Shown one piece after another: positions 1 to 6,719 of a stretch of 9,772 bases of DNA (within the stretch, counting starts at the first letter, position 1; the number at the start of each line of letters is the position of its first letter). Under the pieces are notes generated by a model, which saw only the letters and a program-made list of their open reading frames with translations, was not told the DNA's origin and made no database searches. The stretch is from Anaerolineales bacterium (GTDB taxonomy: Bacteria; Chloroflexota; Anaerolineae; Anaerolineales; Villigracilaceae), in contig JAICQC010000157.1 of the NCBI GenBank assembly GCA_025938055.1, positions 1 to 9,772 of the forward strand, in the 5' to 3' direction. Made by a program: the position numbers and the translations under genes.

Positions 1-1519
1 GGATACGGGAACGAACATGGTGCTGACGATGCAATCTGCCTGGAATGAGATCAAGGATCTCGGTCACCGCAGCATCAGTGACATGGCGAGTGCGGTGTCG
101 AAGGGCGCGCTAATGGGCGCACGCGGCAACTCGGGGGTGATCCTGTCACAGTTGTGGCGCGGGATCGCGCGTGGTGTTCACGGCAAGGATGTTCTGGATG
201 GTTCCACGCTGGTGAAAGCCTTTGGTGAAGCGCGTGACACGGCGTATAAGGGCGTCGTCCGCCCGGTGGAGGGGACGATCCTCACCGTCGCCAAGGAAGT
301 GGCTGCTGCAACGGAAGCCGCGCTCCAGTCCACACAGGACCCGATCGACATCCTCGAGATTGCCGTCAAAGCTGCGGATGAGGCGGTCAAAAAAACGCCC
401 GATCTGCTCCCGGTTCTCAAGCAGGCGGGCGTGGTCGATTCTGGGGGGAAGGGATTGTTCTTTATCCTGGAAGGAATGCTGCGGCATGTGTATGGCGAGT
501 CGCTCGAGACGCCGACCATGACTGTGCAGCCAATCTCAAGTATGCAGATGCAGGATGCCATGCAGGAAGTGGAGGAGGGACAGGACTACGAAGTGGTCGT
601 GGACTTCCTGCCTTCGAGTGATTTTGACCTGCAAAAATTCTACGGGCACCTGGAACAGATGGGCACATCCATTCAGGTCGGTGAAGGCGAGGGGATGTAT
701 CGGATGCATATCCATGTGCCACTCGAGAAGCGCTATGAGCCGATCGATTACATCATGGACATTGGCACGATCACGAAAGTTGCCATGGAGAATCTGCTCG
801 CCCAGATGGATGATATTCAAAAAAGCAAAGCCAGCCGTATTTCATTTACAAAGGTCGAGCCCGGGCAGATTGCAGTCGTGGTGGTTTCGCCAGGTGCGGG
901 TTTGAGCCGCATCTTTGCCAGCCTGGGCGTGGCGGCAGTTGTCGAGGGCGGGCAGACAATGAACCCATCCACACAGGATATTTTGAACTCGTTTGAAAAC
1001 CTCCCGACAGATAAGATCATCATTCTTCCAAACAACAAGAACATCGTGATGGCGGCGAACCAGGCAAAGGAAGTGACCGTCAAACAGGTGGCGGTGGTGC
1101 CGAGCAAGACCATTCCGCAGGGGCTTTCCGCTATGTTGTCGCTCCACCCCGACGGTGAGCTGAATGCCGTTTCCGAAAAGATGACCAAAGCCCTGGAGCA
1201 TGTGCGCACCGGTGAGATCACCACGGCGACCCGTTCGGTGGAGATCGACGGCGTGAGGGTGCAGACCGGGCAAGTGATTGCCCTGCTGGATGGCAAGCTG
1301 GTTGCCTCCGCCGGTTCTGTGGAAGAGGGTTGTTTGGAATTCCTCGAAAAAGCCAATGCTTCAGAGGATGAACTCATCACCCTCTATTATGGCCAGGATA
1401 CGACGCACGCTGAAGCCAACCGCATCGCGGATGTGATCCGCCAGAAATATTCCAGTCAGGAAGTGGAAGTGCAGGAGGGTGGACAGCCGCATTATCAATT
1501 CATCATTTCGGTTGAATGA
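1..1519 (+). CDS. fakA: FakA/YloV-family kinase (DAK2 domain), 5'-partial
   Basis: Family members phosphorylate fatty acids carried by a FakB (DegV) protein using ATP, feeding phospholipid synthesis in the cytoplasm. The gene is cut at the left edge: the frame is open from base 2, and the five codons before the ATG at 17 read DTGTN. With the preceding base this is the end of the DGDTGTNM motif whose Asp residues bind Mg-nucleotide, so the ATG at 17 is internal and roughly 35-40 N-terminal residues are missing. Counting from that Met, the DAK2 domain runs to about 165, with GARGNSG at 34-40 and VVDSGGKG near 138-145. A middle domain lies near 185-275. A C-terminal DegV/DAK1-like domain (about 280-500) ends in the family-typical YYGQDTTHAEAN stretch and FIISVE tail. 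About 505 residues are visible, against about 550 for complete relatives. The stop overlaps the next gene's start as ATGA, implying translational coupling. No fakB is visible in the window, so substrate is inferred from family alone. Confidence 0.88.
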   Translation, partial: DTGTNMVLTMQSAWNEIKDLGHRSISDMASAVSKGALMGARGNSGVILSQLWRGIARGVHGKDVLDGSTLVKAFGEARDTAYKGVVRPVEGTILTVAKEVAAATEAALQSTQDPIDILEIAVKAADEAVKKTPDLLPVLKQAGVVDSGGKGLFFILEGMLRHVYGESLETPTMTVQPISSMQMQDAMQEVEEGQDYEVVVDFLPSSDFDLQKFYGHLEQMGTSIQVGEGEGMYRMHIHVPLEKRYEPIDYIMDIGTITKVAMENLLAQMDDIQKSKASRISFTKVEPGQIAVVVVSPGAGLSRIFASLGVAAVVEGGQTMNPSTQDILNSFENLPTDKIIILPNNKNIVMAANQAKEVTVKQVAVVPSKTIPQGLSAMLSLHPDGELNAVSEKMTKALEHVRTGEITTATRSVEIDGVRVQTGQVIALLDGKLVASAGSVEEGCLEFLEKANASEDELITLYYGQDTTHAEANRIADVIRQKYSSQEVEVQEGGQPHYQFIISVE

Positions 1520-2499
1520 TCGCGCAGGAAATTAATCGTTATTGCATTGCGGCAGTCATTCCCTGTTATCGCGTCGAGAGGGAAATTCAATCTGTTTTAG
1601 AGTCGGTACCTTCCTATATCAAACACGTCATTGTGGTGGATGACGCTTCGCCCGATTCCACCGCGGATCTTGTGTCTGCCGCCGCGCAGCGTGATGAGCG
1701 TCTCCTCCTGATCCGGCATCCGTCGAACCAGGGCGTTGGCGGCGCGATGGTCACAGGTTATCGCAAAGCACTGGAGCTAGGCGCGCAGATCGTTGTCAAG
1801 ATCGATGGCGACGGTCAAATGGACATGGAGCATCTGCCTGCGTTGTTACAACCTTTGATCGAAGGCAAGGCAGACTACACCAAGGGGAATCGCTTCCGTG
1901 ATTTTAAGTCGCTGCAAAGGATGCCGTTGATTCGCCGCGTAGGTAACATGGGACTGGGCTTTCTCGCCAAAGCCGCGACGGGCTACTGGAATATGTTCGA
2001 CCCTACAAATGGGTTCAACGCCATCCGCTCCGAAGTCCTTGCCCAATTGACCCTGGACAACATCGATCGCGGTTATTACTTCGAAACCTCCATGCTTGCC
2101 CGTTTGTATTTGATCGGCGCGGTCATCAAAGATGTGCCGATGCCGGCGCGTTACCAGGGCGAGGTATCGAGCCTGTTGATCCATCGTATTTTGTTCGAGT
2201 TTCCACCCAGGCTCACCTCTACTTTACTCCGGCGGCTTGTCCTTAAGAATTTCATCTATGATTTTTCGATGGCGAGTATTTATCTTTCGGCAGGTTTGCC
2301 TCTCTTGATCTTTGGTCTGGTCTTCGGTATTTACAAATGGATGCAGTACGCGAGCATTGGCATCCCTGCACCGACAGGAACGGTTATGCTCGCAACACTT
2401 TCGGTATTATTAGGTATTCAGTTATTGCTTTCTGCGATTGAAATCGACCTGCGCTCTGTCCCCACGGAACCGCTTACCAGCCCACTAACTCCGTCTTGA
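1516..2499 (+). CDS. GT2 family glycosyltransferase, polyprenyl-phosphate (DPM1/GtrB-like) type
   Basis: Likely transfers a sugar from a nucleotide-sugar to a membrane polyprenyl phosphate at the cytoplasmic membrane face. The 327-residue protein opens with the GT-A strand IAAVIPCYR (11-19), then VVDDASPDST (40-49) for nucleotide binding. The metal-binding DxD is KIDGDGQMD, with D97 and D99, followed by YTKGNRFRD (121-129) and DPTNGFNAI (162-170), a signature of the DPM1-like subgroup. Two hydrophobic segments at about 256-276 and 288-308 form a C-terminal membrane hairpin, as in GtrB-type enzymes. The start is set by the ATGA overlap with the fakA-like gene; no clear Shine-Dalgarno precedes it, so it is probably translated by coupling. 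The sugar donor and final acceptor cannot be read from sequence. A decarboxylase of isoprenoid precursor synthesis lies convergently just downstream; a functional link is only suggestive. Confidence 0.87.
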   Translation: MIAQEINRYCIAAVIPCYRVEREIQSVLESVPSYIKHVIVVDDASPDSTADLVSAAAQRDERLLLIRHPSNQGVGGAMVTGYRKALELGAQIVVKIDGDGQMDMEHLPALLQPLIEGKADYTKGNRFRDFKSLQRMPLIRRVGNMGLGFLAKAATGYWNMFDPTNGFNAIRSEVLAQLTLDNIDRGYYFETSMLARLYLIGAVIKDVPMPARYQGEVSSLLIHRILFEFPPRLTSTLLRRLVLKNFIYDFSMASIYLSAGLPLLIFGLVFGIYKWMQYASIGIPAPTGTVMLATLSVLLGIQLLLSAIEIDLRSVPTEPLTSPLTPS

Positions 2500-2502
2500 G
2501 TG

Positions 2503-2526
2503 CTTCGCAATCGAAGGACATTTTCC
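2503..2526 (+). terminator. weak hairpin plus T-run after the GT2 gene
   Basis: CTTCG (2503-2507) and CGAAG (2512-2516) can form a 5-bp stem with a CAAT loop, beginning three bases after the GT2 stop. It is followed by GGACA and then TTTT (2521-2524). The stem is short and the T-run broken off, so this is a marginal intrinsic terminator. Confidence 0.25.
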
Positions 2527-2548
2527 ATCCAACCTGCACTTCGACTGT

Positions 2549-2585
2549 GTGCCGATGTGCACGGCACTCCACTACCCTGCGGGTA
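2549..2585. terminator. two small inverted repeats in the convergent gap
   Basis: GTGCCG (2549-2554) pairs with CGGCAC (2562-2567) across a 7-base loop, and TACCC (2573-2577) pairs with GGGTA (2581-2585) across TGC. They sit between the convergent GT2 and decarboxylase genes, where a bidirectional terminator would be expected. Neither strand has a good T-run after the stems, so the call rests on position and symmetry only. Confidence 0.22.
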
Positions 2586-2590
2586 CGATG

Positions 2591-3571
2591 TCAGCGCGAG
2601 TTCTCCACAATCTTTGCCGGACCTCCTGCCCGCGCAACCAGTACATTTTCCACCCCTTTGACTCCGCGTAATCTCTTTTCAACATTATGTGCTTCCGCTT
2701 CGGGACAAAGTACGTGGATATTGGGACCTGCATCCACCGTATAGCAAACCGGAATCCCCTCCACGCGCCATTGGCGCACACAATGCATCACTTCGAACGA
2801 GGCAGATTTCCAATAATGGAGCGCGGGGGTGGAAGTCATCATGACCGCGTGCATCATGTCAGAGTCCAATTCGACGATGGATGCAAAGGTATTAAAGTCC
2901 CGCTCGAGGATGGCGTTGCGGCATATTTCCAACCGGCGTGCCGCATCTGCCACGCGCGCAGCCTGCAGGGGACTCGTCAGTGCGACCGAGTGACCTTCGG
3001 TGGAGCCGGTCTTCTTGTGCGAGGCACTGACGATGGCAATACAGTCCACCAGATCCCAGTGACCGGGTTCGGCAATCGAAAAGGCGAACGAATCTTCGTC
3101 ACTCTCACCTGCCTGCCATTCCACGAATCCGCCGGGGATGGAGCGCGCAGCCGAACCGGAGCCGCGCCGCGCCAGGCGCGAGAGTTCGCGTTCGCTCAGG
3201 CTTAACCCCGCGGCTTTGCTCCCTGCCACTGCCAGTGCCGCAAACGCGGATGCTGAAGAGGCAATCCCTGCGCCGGAGGGGAAATTATTTTCGCTTATCA
3301 CTTGCGCTCGCTCGTGAATATTTGCCATGCCGCGGATGATGTCGAGAATGTGTGAGATGCGATCCAGCCCCTTGCTGGTCACTTCGTATCCGTTGATGCT
3401 CAGTTGATCGGATGTTAGCTCTGATTGAAAACTGACCGTCGTGCGCGTGTACAGTCCATCAAGGTTCATCGAGATGGAACCATTCATGGGGATGCGCAGG
3501 GTTTTGTCCCGGTTTCCCCAGTATTTGATGAACGCGAGATTTGGATTCGCTTGGGCAGTGGCTGTGGTCAT
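2591..3571 (-). CDS. mvaD: diphosphomevalonate (or phosphomevalonate) decarboxylase, GHMP superfamily
   Basis: Catalyses ATP-dependent decarboxylation of mevalonate diphosphate to isopentenyl diphosphate. In the alternative route known from some Chloroflexota and haloarchaea, the substrate is mevalonate monophosphate, giving isopentenyl phosphate. The 326-residue protein shows NPNLAFIKYWGNRD (9-22), the GHMP ATP loop PSGAGIASSAS (98-108), RRGSGSAARS (135-144) with the conserved Arg, and VDAGPN with putative catalytic D280. The commoner family form of the first motif is KYWGK; here residue 20 is Asn. The frame extends 14 codons upstream to another ATG at 3613, but the family N-terminus begins MTTATAQANPN, so the ATG at 3571 is preferred. 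An AGGAGA lies 16 bases upstream, which is too far for that start and better placed for a mini-ORF overlapping it. No other mevalonate-pathway gene is adjacent. Mono- versus diphosphate specificity cannot be settled by eye. Confidence 0.9.
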   Translation of the reverse strand: MTTATAQANPNLAFIKYWGNRDKTLRIPMNGSISMNLDGLYTRTTVSFQSELTSDQLSINGYEVTSKGLDRISHILDIIRGMANIHERAQVISENNFPSGAGIASSASAFAALAVAGSKAAGLSLSERELSRLARRGSGSAARSIPGGFVEWQAGESDEDSFAFSIAEPGHWDLVDCIAIVSASHKKTGSTEGHSVALTSPLQAARVADAARRLEICRNAILERDFNTFASIVELDSDMMHAVMMTSTPALHYWKSASFEVMHCVRQWRVEGIPVCYTVDAGPNIHVLCPEAEAHNVEKRLRGVKGVENVLVARAGGPAKIVENSR

Positions 3572-3606
3572 ACATTCATCATACCACTCTCCTATTTGAT
3601 TCAACC
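3568..3606 (-). promoter_or_regulatory. mvaD start region: mini-ORF with SD, or leaderless promoter
   Basis: AGGAGA (minus strand, 3593-3588) is five bases before an ATG at 3582 that opens a four-codon frame MMNV. The TGA of this frame (3570-3568) overlaps the mvaD ATG as ATGA. The same stretch contains TATGAT (3583-3578), ending six bases before the mvaD ATG, with TTGAAT (3604-3599) 15 bases further up. If TATGAT is a -10 box, the mRNA would start about at the ATG and be leaderless. The two readings exclude each other, and the 15-base spacer is short for sigma-70. Confidence 0.3.
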
Positions 3607-3681
3607 CAAGCATATCTCGGCGAGGTCAGAGAACCTGCGCTGGGTGGGGGATTGTAAACTCTCAGAATTCTTGAAACCTGT

Positions 3682-3715
3682 TGAGCAAAGCCTCTCGTGA
3701 AGAATCCTGAGCAAA
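3682..3715 (+). repeat. pair of TGAGCAAA direct repeats in the mvaD/TIR-STAND gap
   Basis: TGAGCAAA occurs at 3682-3689 and again at 3708-3715, 26 bases apart start to start, in the 190-bp intergenic gap. The gap shows no clear terminator for the TIR-STAND gene. These could be two protein-binding sites about 2.5 helical turns apart or remains of a dispersed genomic repeat. Two 8-mers are weak evidence. Confidence 0.2.
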
Positions 3716-3761
3716 ACGTAAGCGCTGACCATGCTTCAGTTTTCAGAACTATGGCGAGCCC

Positions 3762-6500
3762 CTACGGGGATGAATCTCGGGCACAACGAAAGCCAATGTA
3801 ATCAGAGACGAAGAATGGAAGATGATTGGCACGGTTAGAAGAATGGTTAAGGAAAGAGTTCGAGAACGAGCTGCCCCGTAGAACTCGGTCACCGGTTGAA
3901 TTCAGATCTTCGCGTCCATCCGTCGCGTCATAAGGATACGGCGCATACAAACTACTCACCCATTCCGAAACATTGCCAGCCATGTCATACAGGCCATAAG
4001 GACTCTTTCCGCTTTCATAACTGCCCACAGAGGTCTTATCACCGACACAATCGGAAATTTCGGGAAATTCACCGTAACCGACGTAATTTGCATACGAACA
4101 ATCAGTCGTTTCACCCCAGGGATAGGTGTGCTTTGTCTGCGTTTCATCATGCCAGCTTGCCGCCTTTTCCCATTCTGCTTCGGTTGGAAGCCGTCCCCCC
4201 ACCCATTCGCAGTAGGTGACTGCATCCTCCCACGAGACATAATCAACTGGATGCAATGCTTGAGCTATTCCTGCACCAGACCATCCAACACATCTGCCTG
4301 CCTTCACGCACTGGACGTACTGGCGGTGGGTAACTTCGTACTTCCCTATCTGAAATTCAGGCAGGTCAACCCAATGCTGAGGCTGTTGGTCGGAGAAATC
4401 ACAATCTGGACAGATTTTCAAGGCGTTTGCGATTTCTTCATCTGAACTGCCCATTTGAAACTCTCCCGCAGGGATAGTAACCCAATAATTCTCCATGTCA
4501 ACAGGTTTGGCAATAAAACGGTCAAGTCGCCCTGTTACTCCAAGAACAGTCAAAAGTACCAGCATAACACTCACACTTGCAAGAGCCACCAGGCGAAAAC
4601 GTTCCTGCCTCTTCACATTCTGGCTCGCTTTCACAAACTCGGCTTCCAACGGGCTGAGTGAGAAGCTGCGCTCCTTCATCCATTCCTGTATTTGTTGTAG
4701 CCGTGTACCGCGATACAACTCGCTGGCTTCGCGGCCACGGTGCTGCCATTCTTCCGCACTCTCCGTCAGATGGCGGTGCAGGCGCAGACGCTCGCGGTTT
4801 TCGTCCAGCCATTTCCGCAAAGTTCCCCATTCGCGGATCAGGGCTTCATGCGCCACTTCGGCACTGTCCTCTTCAATTGTTACTAAGCGGGCATTGGTCA
4901 GAGTCTGGAGAACCTTTACCATCGCTTCTTGTTCTTTAGTTTGCGCCAGTTCCTCCAGTTTGACTCGGCGGCGAGTATCCTGCACACCTTCGCCCAATTC
5001 GGTCAGACGTAAAAAGATATCGCGGGCAATAGTTTGTTCTGTTGGTGAAAGCTTGTCATACACACTCTCGGCGGTTTGAGCAATCGCCTTCTTCACACCG
5101 CCCGCTTCATGATAGCCTTGTAATGTCAGCGTACGTCCTTGTCGGCGCTTCCACGTTTCGAGCAGAGCATGAGAGAGCAGAGGGAGAGCACCAGGCTCGG
5201 TGCCCACGTCCTGCAAAATCTGATCCACCAAGCCGGGTTGAAAATTCCAGCCGTTCTTTTCCGCGGGCATAGTGATCGCCTCACGCAATTCATCCTGTGT
5301 CATCGCCCCGATATTCGCCTGGTGCTTCTCGAGCGTTAAGCGTAAAGCTTCATATTCAAAACAATGGTGATAAAAGTCAGCGCGCAAGGTAATAACAACT
5401 CGCGCTACCGCGCGCTCAGCATCATCTTCCGCCAGCGCCAAGAGATTTTCAATGAAAGCCTTACGCTCGGTTAGGTCTTTGCAGAGGGTAAATGCCTCTT
5501 CAAACTGGTCAACGACCAATAGTAGATTCGATTCCCTCGAACCGCTCAAGATCTTACGGATATACAACCTCAGACTGCGCGCGTCCTTCATCAGATCATC
5601 TATCAGCGTGGATGTTGCCGTGACTGACTCTGAATCCCGTGTCAAACTCGCAGCTAGACTCTCCAACGGGCGGGTGGTGGGCGTAATGATATGTACTGTG
5701 TCTCTTGTAGCGGCTTTCCAGGCGGGGATGAGTCCAGCGCGTGCCACAGATGACTTTCCACTCCCTGATGCGCCGACAATGGCGAGGAAGGATTCTTCTT
5801 GTACTCGCCGCAGCAATTCATCGGTCAATGCCTCACGACCGTAGAATAGATCTGCATCGGAGGTATCGAAGTATCGCAAGCCCATGTAGGGTGATTCGCC
5901 CGTTTCCGGCTTGCGCAGTCCTGACACCTCTGCCATTCTTCTTTCGATGCCAGTATAAATCTCACTGAAATCCGAATCCCTGTGCAAATCGGGCGTGAGC
6001 GTGTTCATGTCTTTCAAGATGCTGGTCAAGCCAGAGACCTTGTCGCGAATGCGGTCGTACAAGTCCATGTCTTCGCGGATGCCCTGCAAATTGGCAGGGT
6101 CCACCTCTTTCATGGCTTGCGCCAATTCCCCGCGCTTTATTTCCCAGTGCCTTACATACTCAAGCCGCCGGATTGGATCGTAGATATTTGCATCTGATAA
6201 AACAACTGGGAACACACGACCGTGGAATTGTTTTCCCTCCGCAATTTCCACCAACTCGAACATGCAGTTTGGCGAGCGCAGATATTTGTCGCTGATGACA
6301 ACGATGACGCAATTGCCTTGCCCAATCCTCTCCATGAAGGCGCTGATCGAGCCTTTGTAGCCCAACTCTCGTTTATCGCGGATGATCTTGAGCCCGCGCT
6401 GTTGTAAAGCTTGGTCAATGTGATTGACAATTTCTTCGCTTTCCCCGCCCCATGCATACGAAATAAAAACCATCTGCTCGTACTGCGAATCCATCTTCAT
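3762..6500 (-). CDS. TIR - STAND NTPase - TM - FGE/CLec-fold domain protein
   Basis: A 912-residue multidomain protein, probably a membrane-anchored immune or stress switch. TIR domain at about 9-130: strand VFISYAW (11-17), then SPNCMFELVEI, with E82 the best candidate for the NAD-hydrolase glutamate. After a linker comes an nSTAND1-like NTPase, beginning GLRYFDTSDADLFYGRE (207-223). Its Walker A is GASGSGKSS (243-251, K249), its Walker B LLLVVDQFEE (326-335), and GALPLLSHALLETW (437-450) leads into the helical part ending near 625. A hydrophobic helix at 637-656 follows the basic KRQERFR, so positive-inside predicts TIR/STAND in the cytoplasm and the C-terminus outside. Residues 671-907 are an FGE/SUMF1-like domain: IPAGEFQMGS, GKYEVT, GRLPTEAEWEKA, YGLYDMAGNVSEW, RVLRG, IGFRCAR. 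Eight of 12 cysteines lie after the TM segment. The two FGE active-site cysteines appear to be replaced (Asn881, His886), so this is probably a binding domain rather than an enzyme. The start at 6500 overlaps a six-codon ORF with a strong SD. Confidence 0.9.
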   Translation of the reverse strand: MKMDSQYEQMVFISYAWGGESEEIVNHIDQALQQRGLKIIRDKRELGYKGSISAFMERIGQGNCVIVVISDKYLRSPNCMFELVEIAEGKQFHGRVFPVVLSDANIYDPIRRLEYVRHWEIKRGELAQAMKEVDPANLQGIREDMDLYDRIRDKVSGLTSILKDMNTLTPDLHRDSDFSEIYTGIERRMAEVSGLRKPETGESPYMGLRYFDTSDADLFYGREALTDELLRRVQEESFLAIVGASGSGKSSVARAGLIPAWKAATRDTVHIITPTTRPLESLAASLTRDSESVTATSTLIDDLMKDARSLRLYIRKILSGSRESNLLLVVDQFEEAFTLCKDLTERKAFIENLLALAEDDAERAVARVVITLRADFYHHCFEYEALRLTLEKHQANIGAMTQDELREAITMPAEKNGWNFQPGLVDQILQDVGTEPGALPLLSHALLETWKRRQGRTLTLQGYHEAGGVKKAIAQTAESVYDKLSPTEQTIARDIFLRLTELGEGVQDTRRRVKLEELAQTKEQEAMVKVLQTLTNARLVTIEEDSAEVAHEALIREWGTLRKWLDENRERLRLHRHLTESAEEWQHRGREASELYRGTRLQQIQEWMKERSFSLSPLEAEFVKASQNVKRQERFRLVALASVSVMLVLLTVLGVTGRLDRFIAKPVDMENYWVTIPAGEFQMGSSDEEIANALKICPDCDFSDQQPQHWVDLPEFQIGKYEVTHRQYVQCVKAGRCVGWSGAGIAQALHPVDYVSWEDAVTYCEWVGGRLPTEAEWEKAASWHDETQTKHTYPWGETTDCSYANYVGYGEFPEISDCVGDKTSVGSYESGKSPYGLYDMAGNVSEWVSSLYAPYPYDATDGREDLNSTGDRVLRGSSFSNSFLNHSSNRANHLPFFVSDYIGFRCARDSSP
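3798..3866 (-). other. candidate DGR variable region at the 3' end of the TIR-STAND-FGE gene
   Basis: Residues 879-901 (F879 to Y901) lie between RVLRGSS and IGFRCAR, exactly where variable regions sit in FGE-type C-type-lectin targets of diversity-generating retroelements. Of 23 codons, 21 end in C or T (exceptions TCG and CCA), as expected if an AAY-rich template had been copied with adenine randomisation. The plus-sense coding block has 28 T, 23 C, 13 A and only 5 G. ANHLP then FFVSDY before IGFR matches in spacing the NNNNP-DNRNNN-IGFR pattern typical of such templates. No template repeat or reverse transcriptase is present in the window. Ordinary non-variable FGE-like paralogues share the IGFRCAR ending, so this is a hypothesis. 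Confidence 0.35.
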
Positions 6501-6517
6501 TCGATGCTCTCTGTCAT
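6497..6517 (-). CDS. six-codon leader ORF (MTESIE) overlapping the TIR-STAND start
   Basis: The best ribosome-binding site of the region, AAGGAGA (6530-6524), lies six bases before an ATG at 6517 and 23 bases before the TIR-STAND ATG at 6500. The frame from 6517 reads MTESIE and stops at TGA (6499-6497), overlapping the main start as ATGA. This layout would load ribosomes on the leader and pass them to the long gene by termination-reinitiation. A single indel error could instead fuse the leader codons to the TIR protein; the sequence alone does not decide. Confidence 0.35.
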   Translation of the reverse strand: MTESIE

Positions 6518-6523
6518 GAGAGG

Positions 6524-6560
6524 TCTCCTTGGGGTAGGATTATACTGCTGACCTCACCCC
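6524..6560 (-). promoter_or_regulatory. TIR-STAND promoter and Shine-Dalgarno
   Basis: A perfect -10 hexamer TATAAT lies at 6544-6539 (minus strand), placing transcription start near 6532 and the AAGGAGA site (6530-6524) almost at the 5' end of the mRNA. No good -35 hexamer is seen 16-18 bases upstream, so an activator or alternative factor may be needed. Two 5-bp inverted repeats straddle the -10: GGGGT/ACCCC (6531-6535 with 6556-6560) and GAGGT/ACCTC (6520-6524 with 6551-6555). These are possible operator halves, but too short to be sure. Confidence 0.4.
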
Positions 6561-6719
6561 GATTGAGTTGATTCTTCAGTGTGTCGAGTTGTCTCTTTCC
6601 TAAAAAGATCCTTGCCGTTAGATCGATCGAGTTAACCTGTTGTACATTTAGTGAACGCGATATTGGGATTCGCCTCAGTAATCCAAAAACTCTGCGGCTG
6701 TCTTGCCGGATGAGTTTGT

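Noticed and set aside
817..1380. 187-codon minus-strand frame inside the fakA-like gene
   Set aside because: Shadow of the family-typical + strand protein; no ribosome site or recognisable motif.
2496..2744. 82-codon + strand frame overlapping the GT2 stop
   Set aside because: Starts inside the GT2 end, runs antisense into mvaD and has Thr/Ser/Arg-rich noise composition.
3572..3613. Upstream ATG at 3613 as the mvaD start
   Set aside because: It adds 14 residues not seen in the family and has no suitably spaced Shine-Dalgarno; the ATG at 3571 fits the conserved N-terminus.
4495..5079. 194-codon + strand frame inside the TIR-STAND gene
   Set aside because: Ser/Arg-rich translation typical of the antisense of a coding region; the opposite strand encodes clear STAND motifs.
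6602..6624. Intrinsic terminator after the HD-GYP gene
   Set aside because: GATC/GATC gives only a 4-bp stem with a 10-base loop before a T5 run on the minus strand; too weak, and about 100 bases past the stop.
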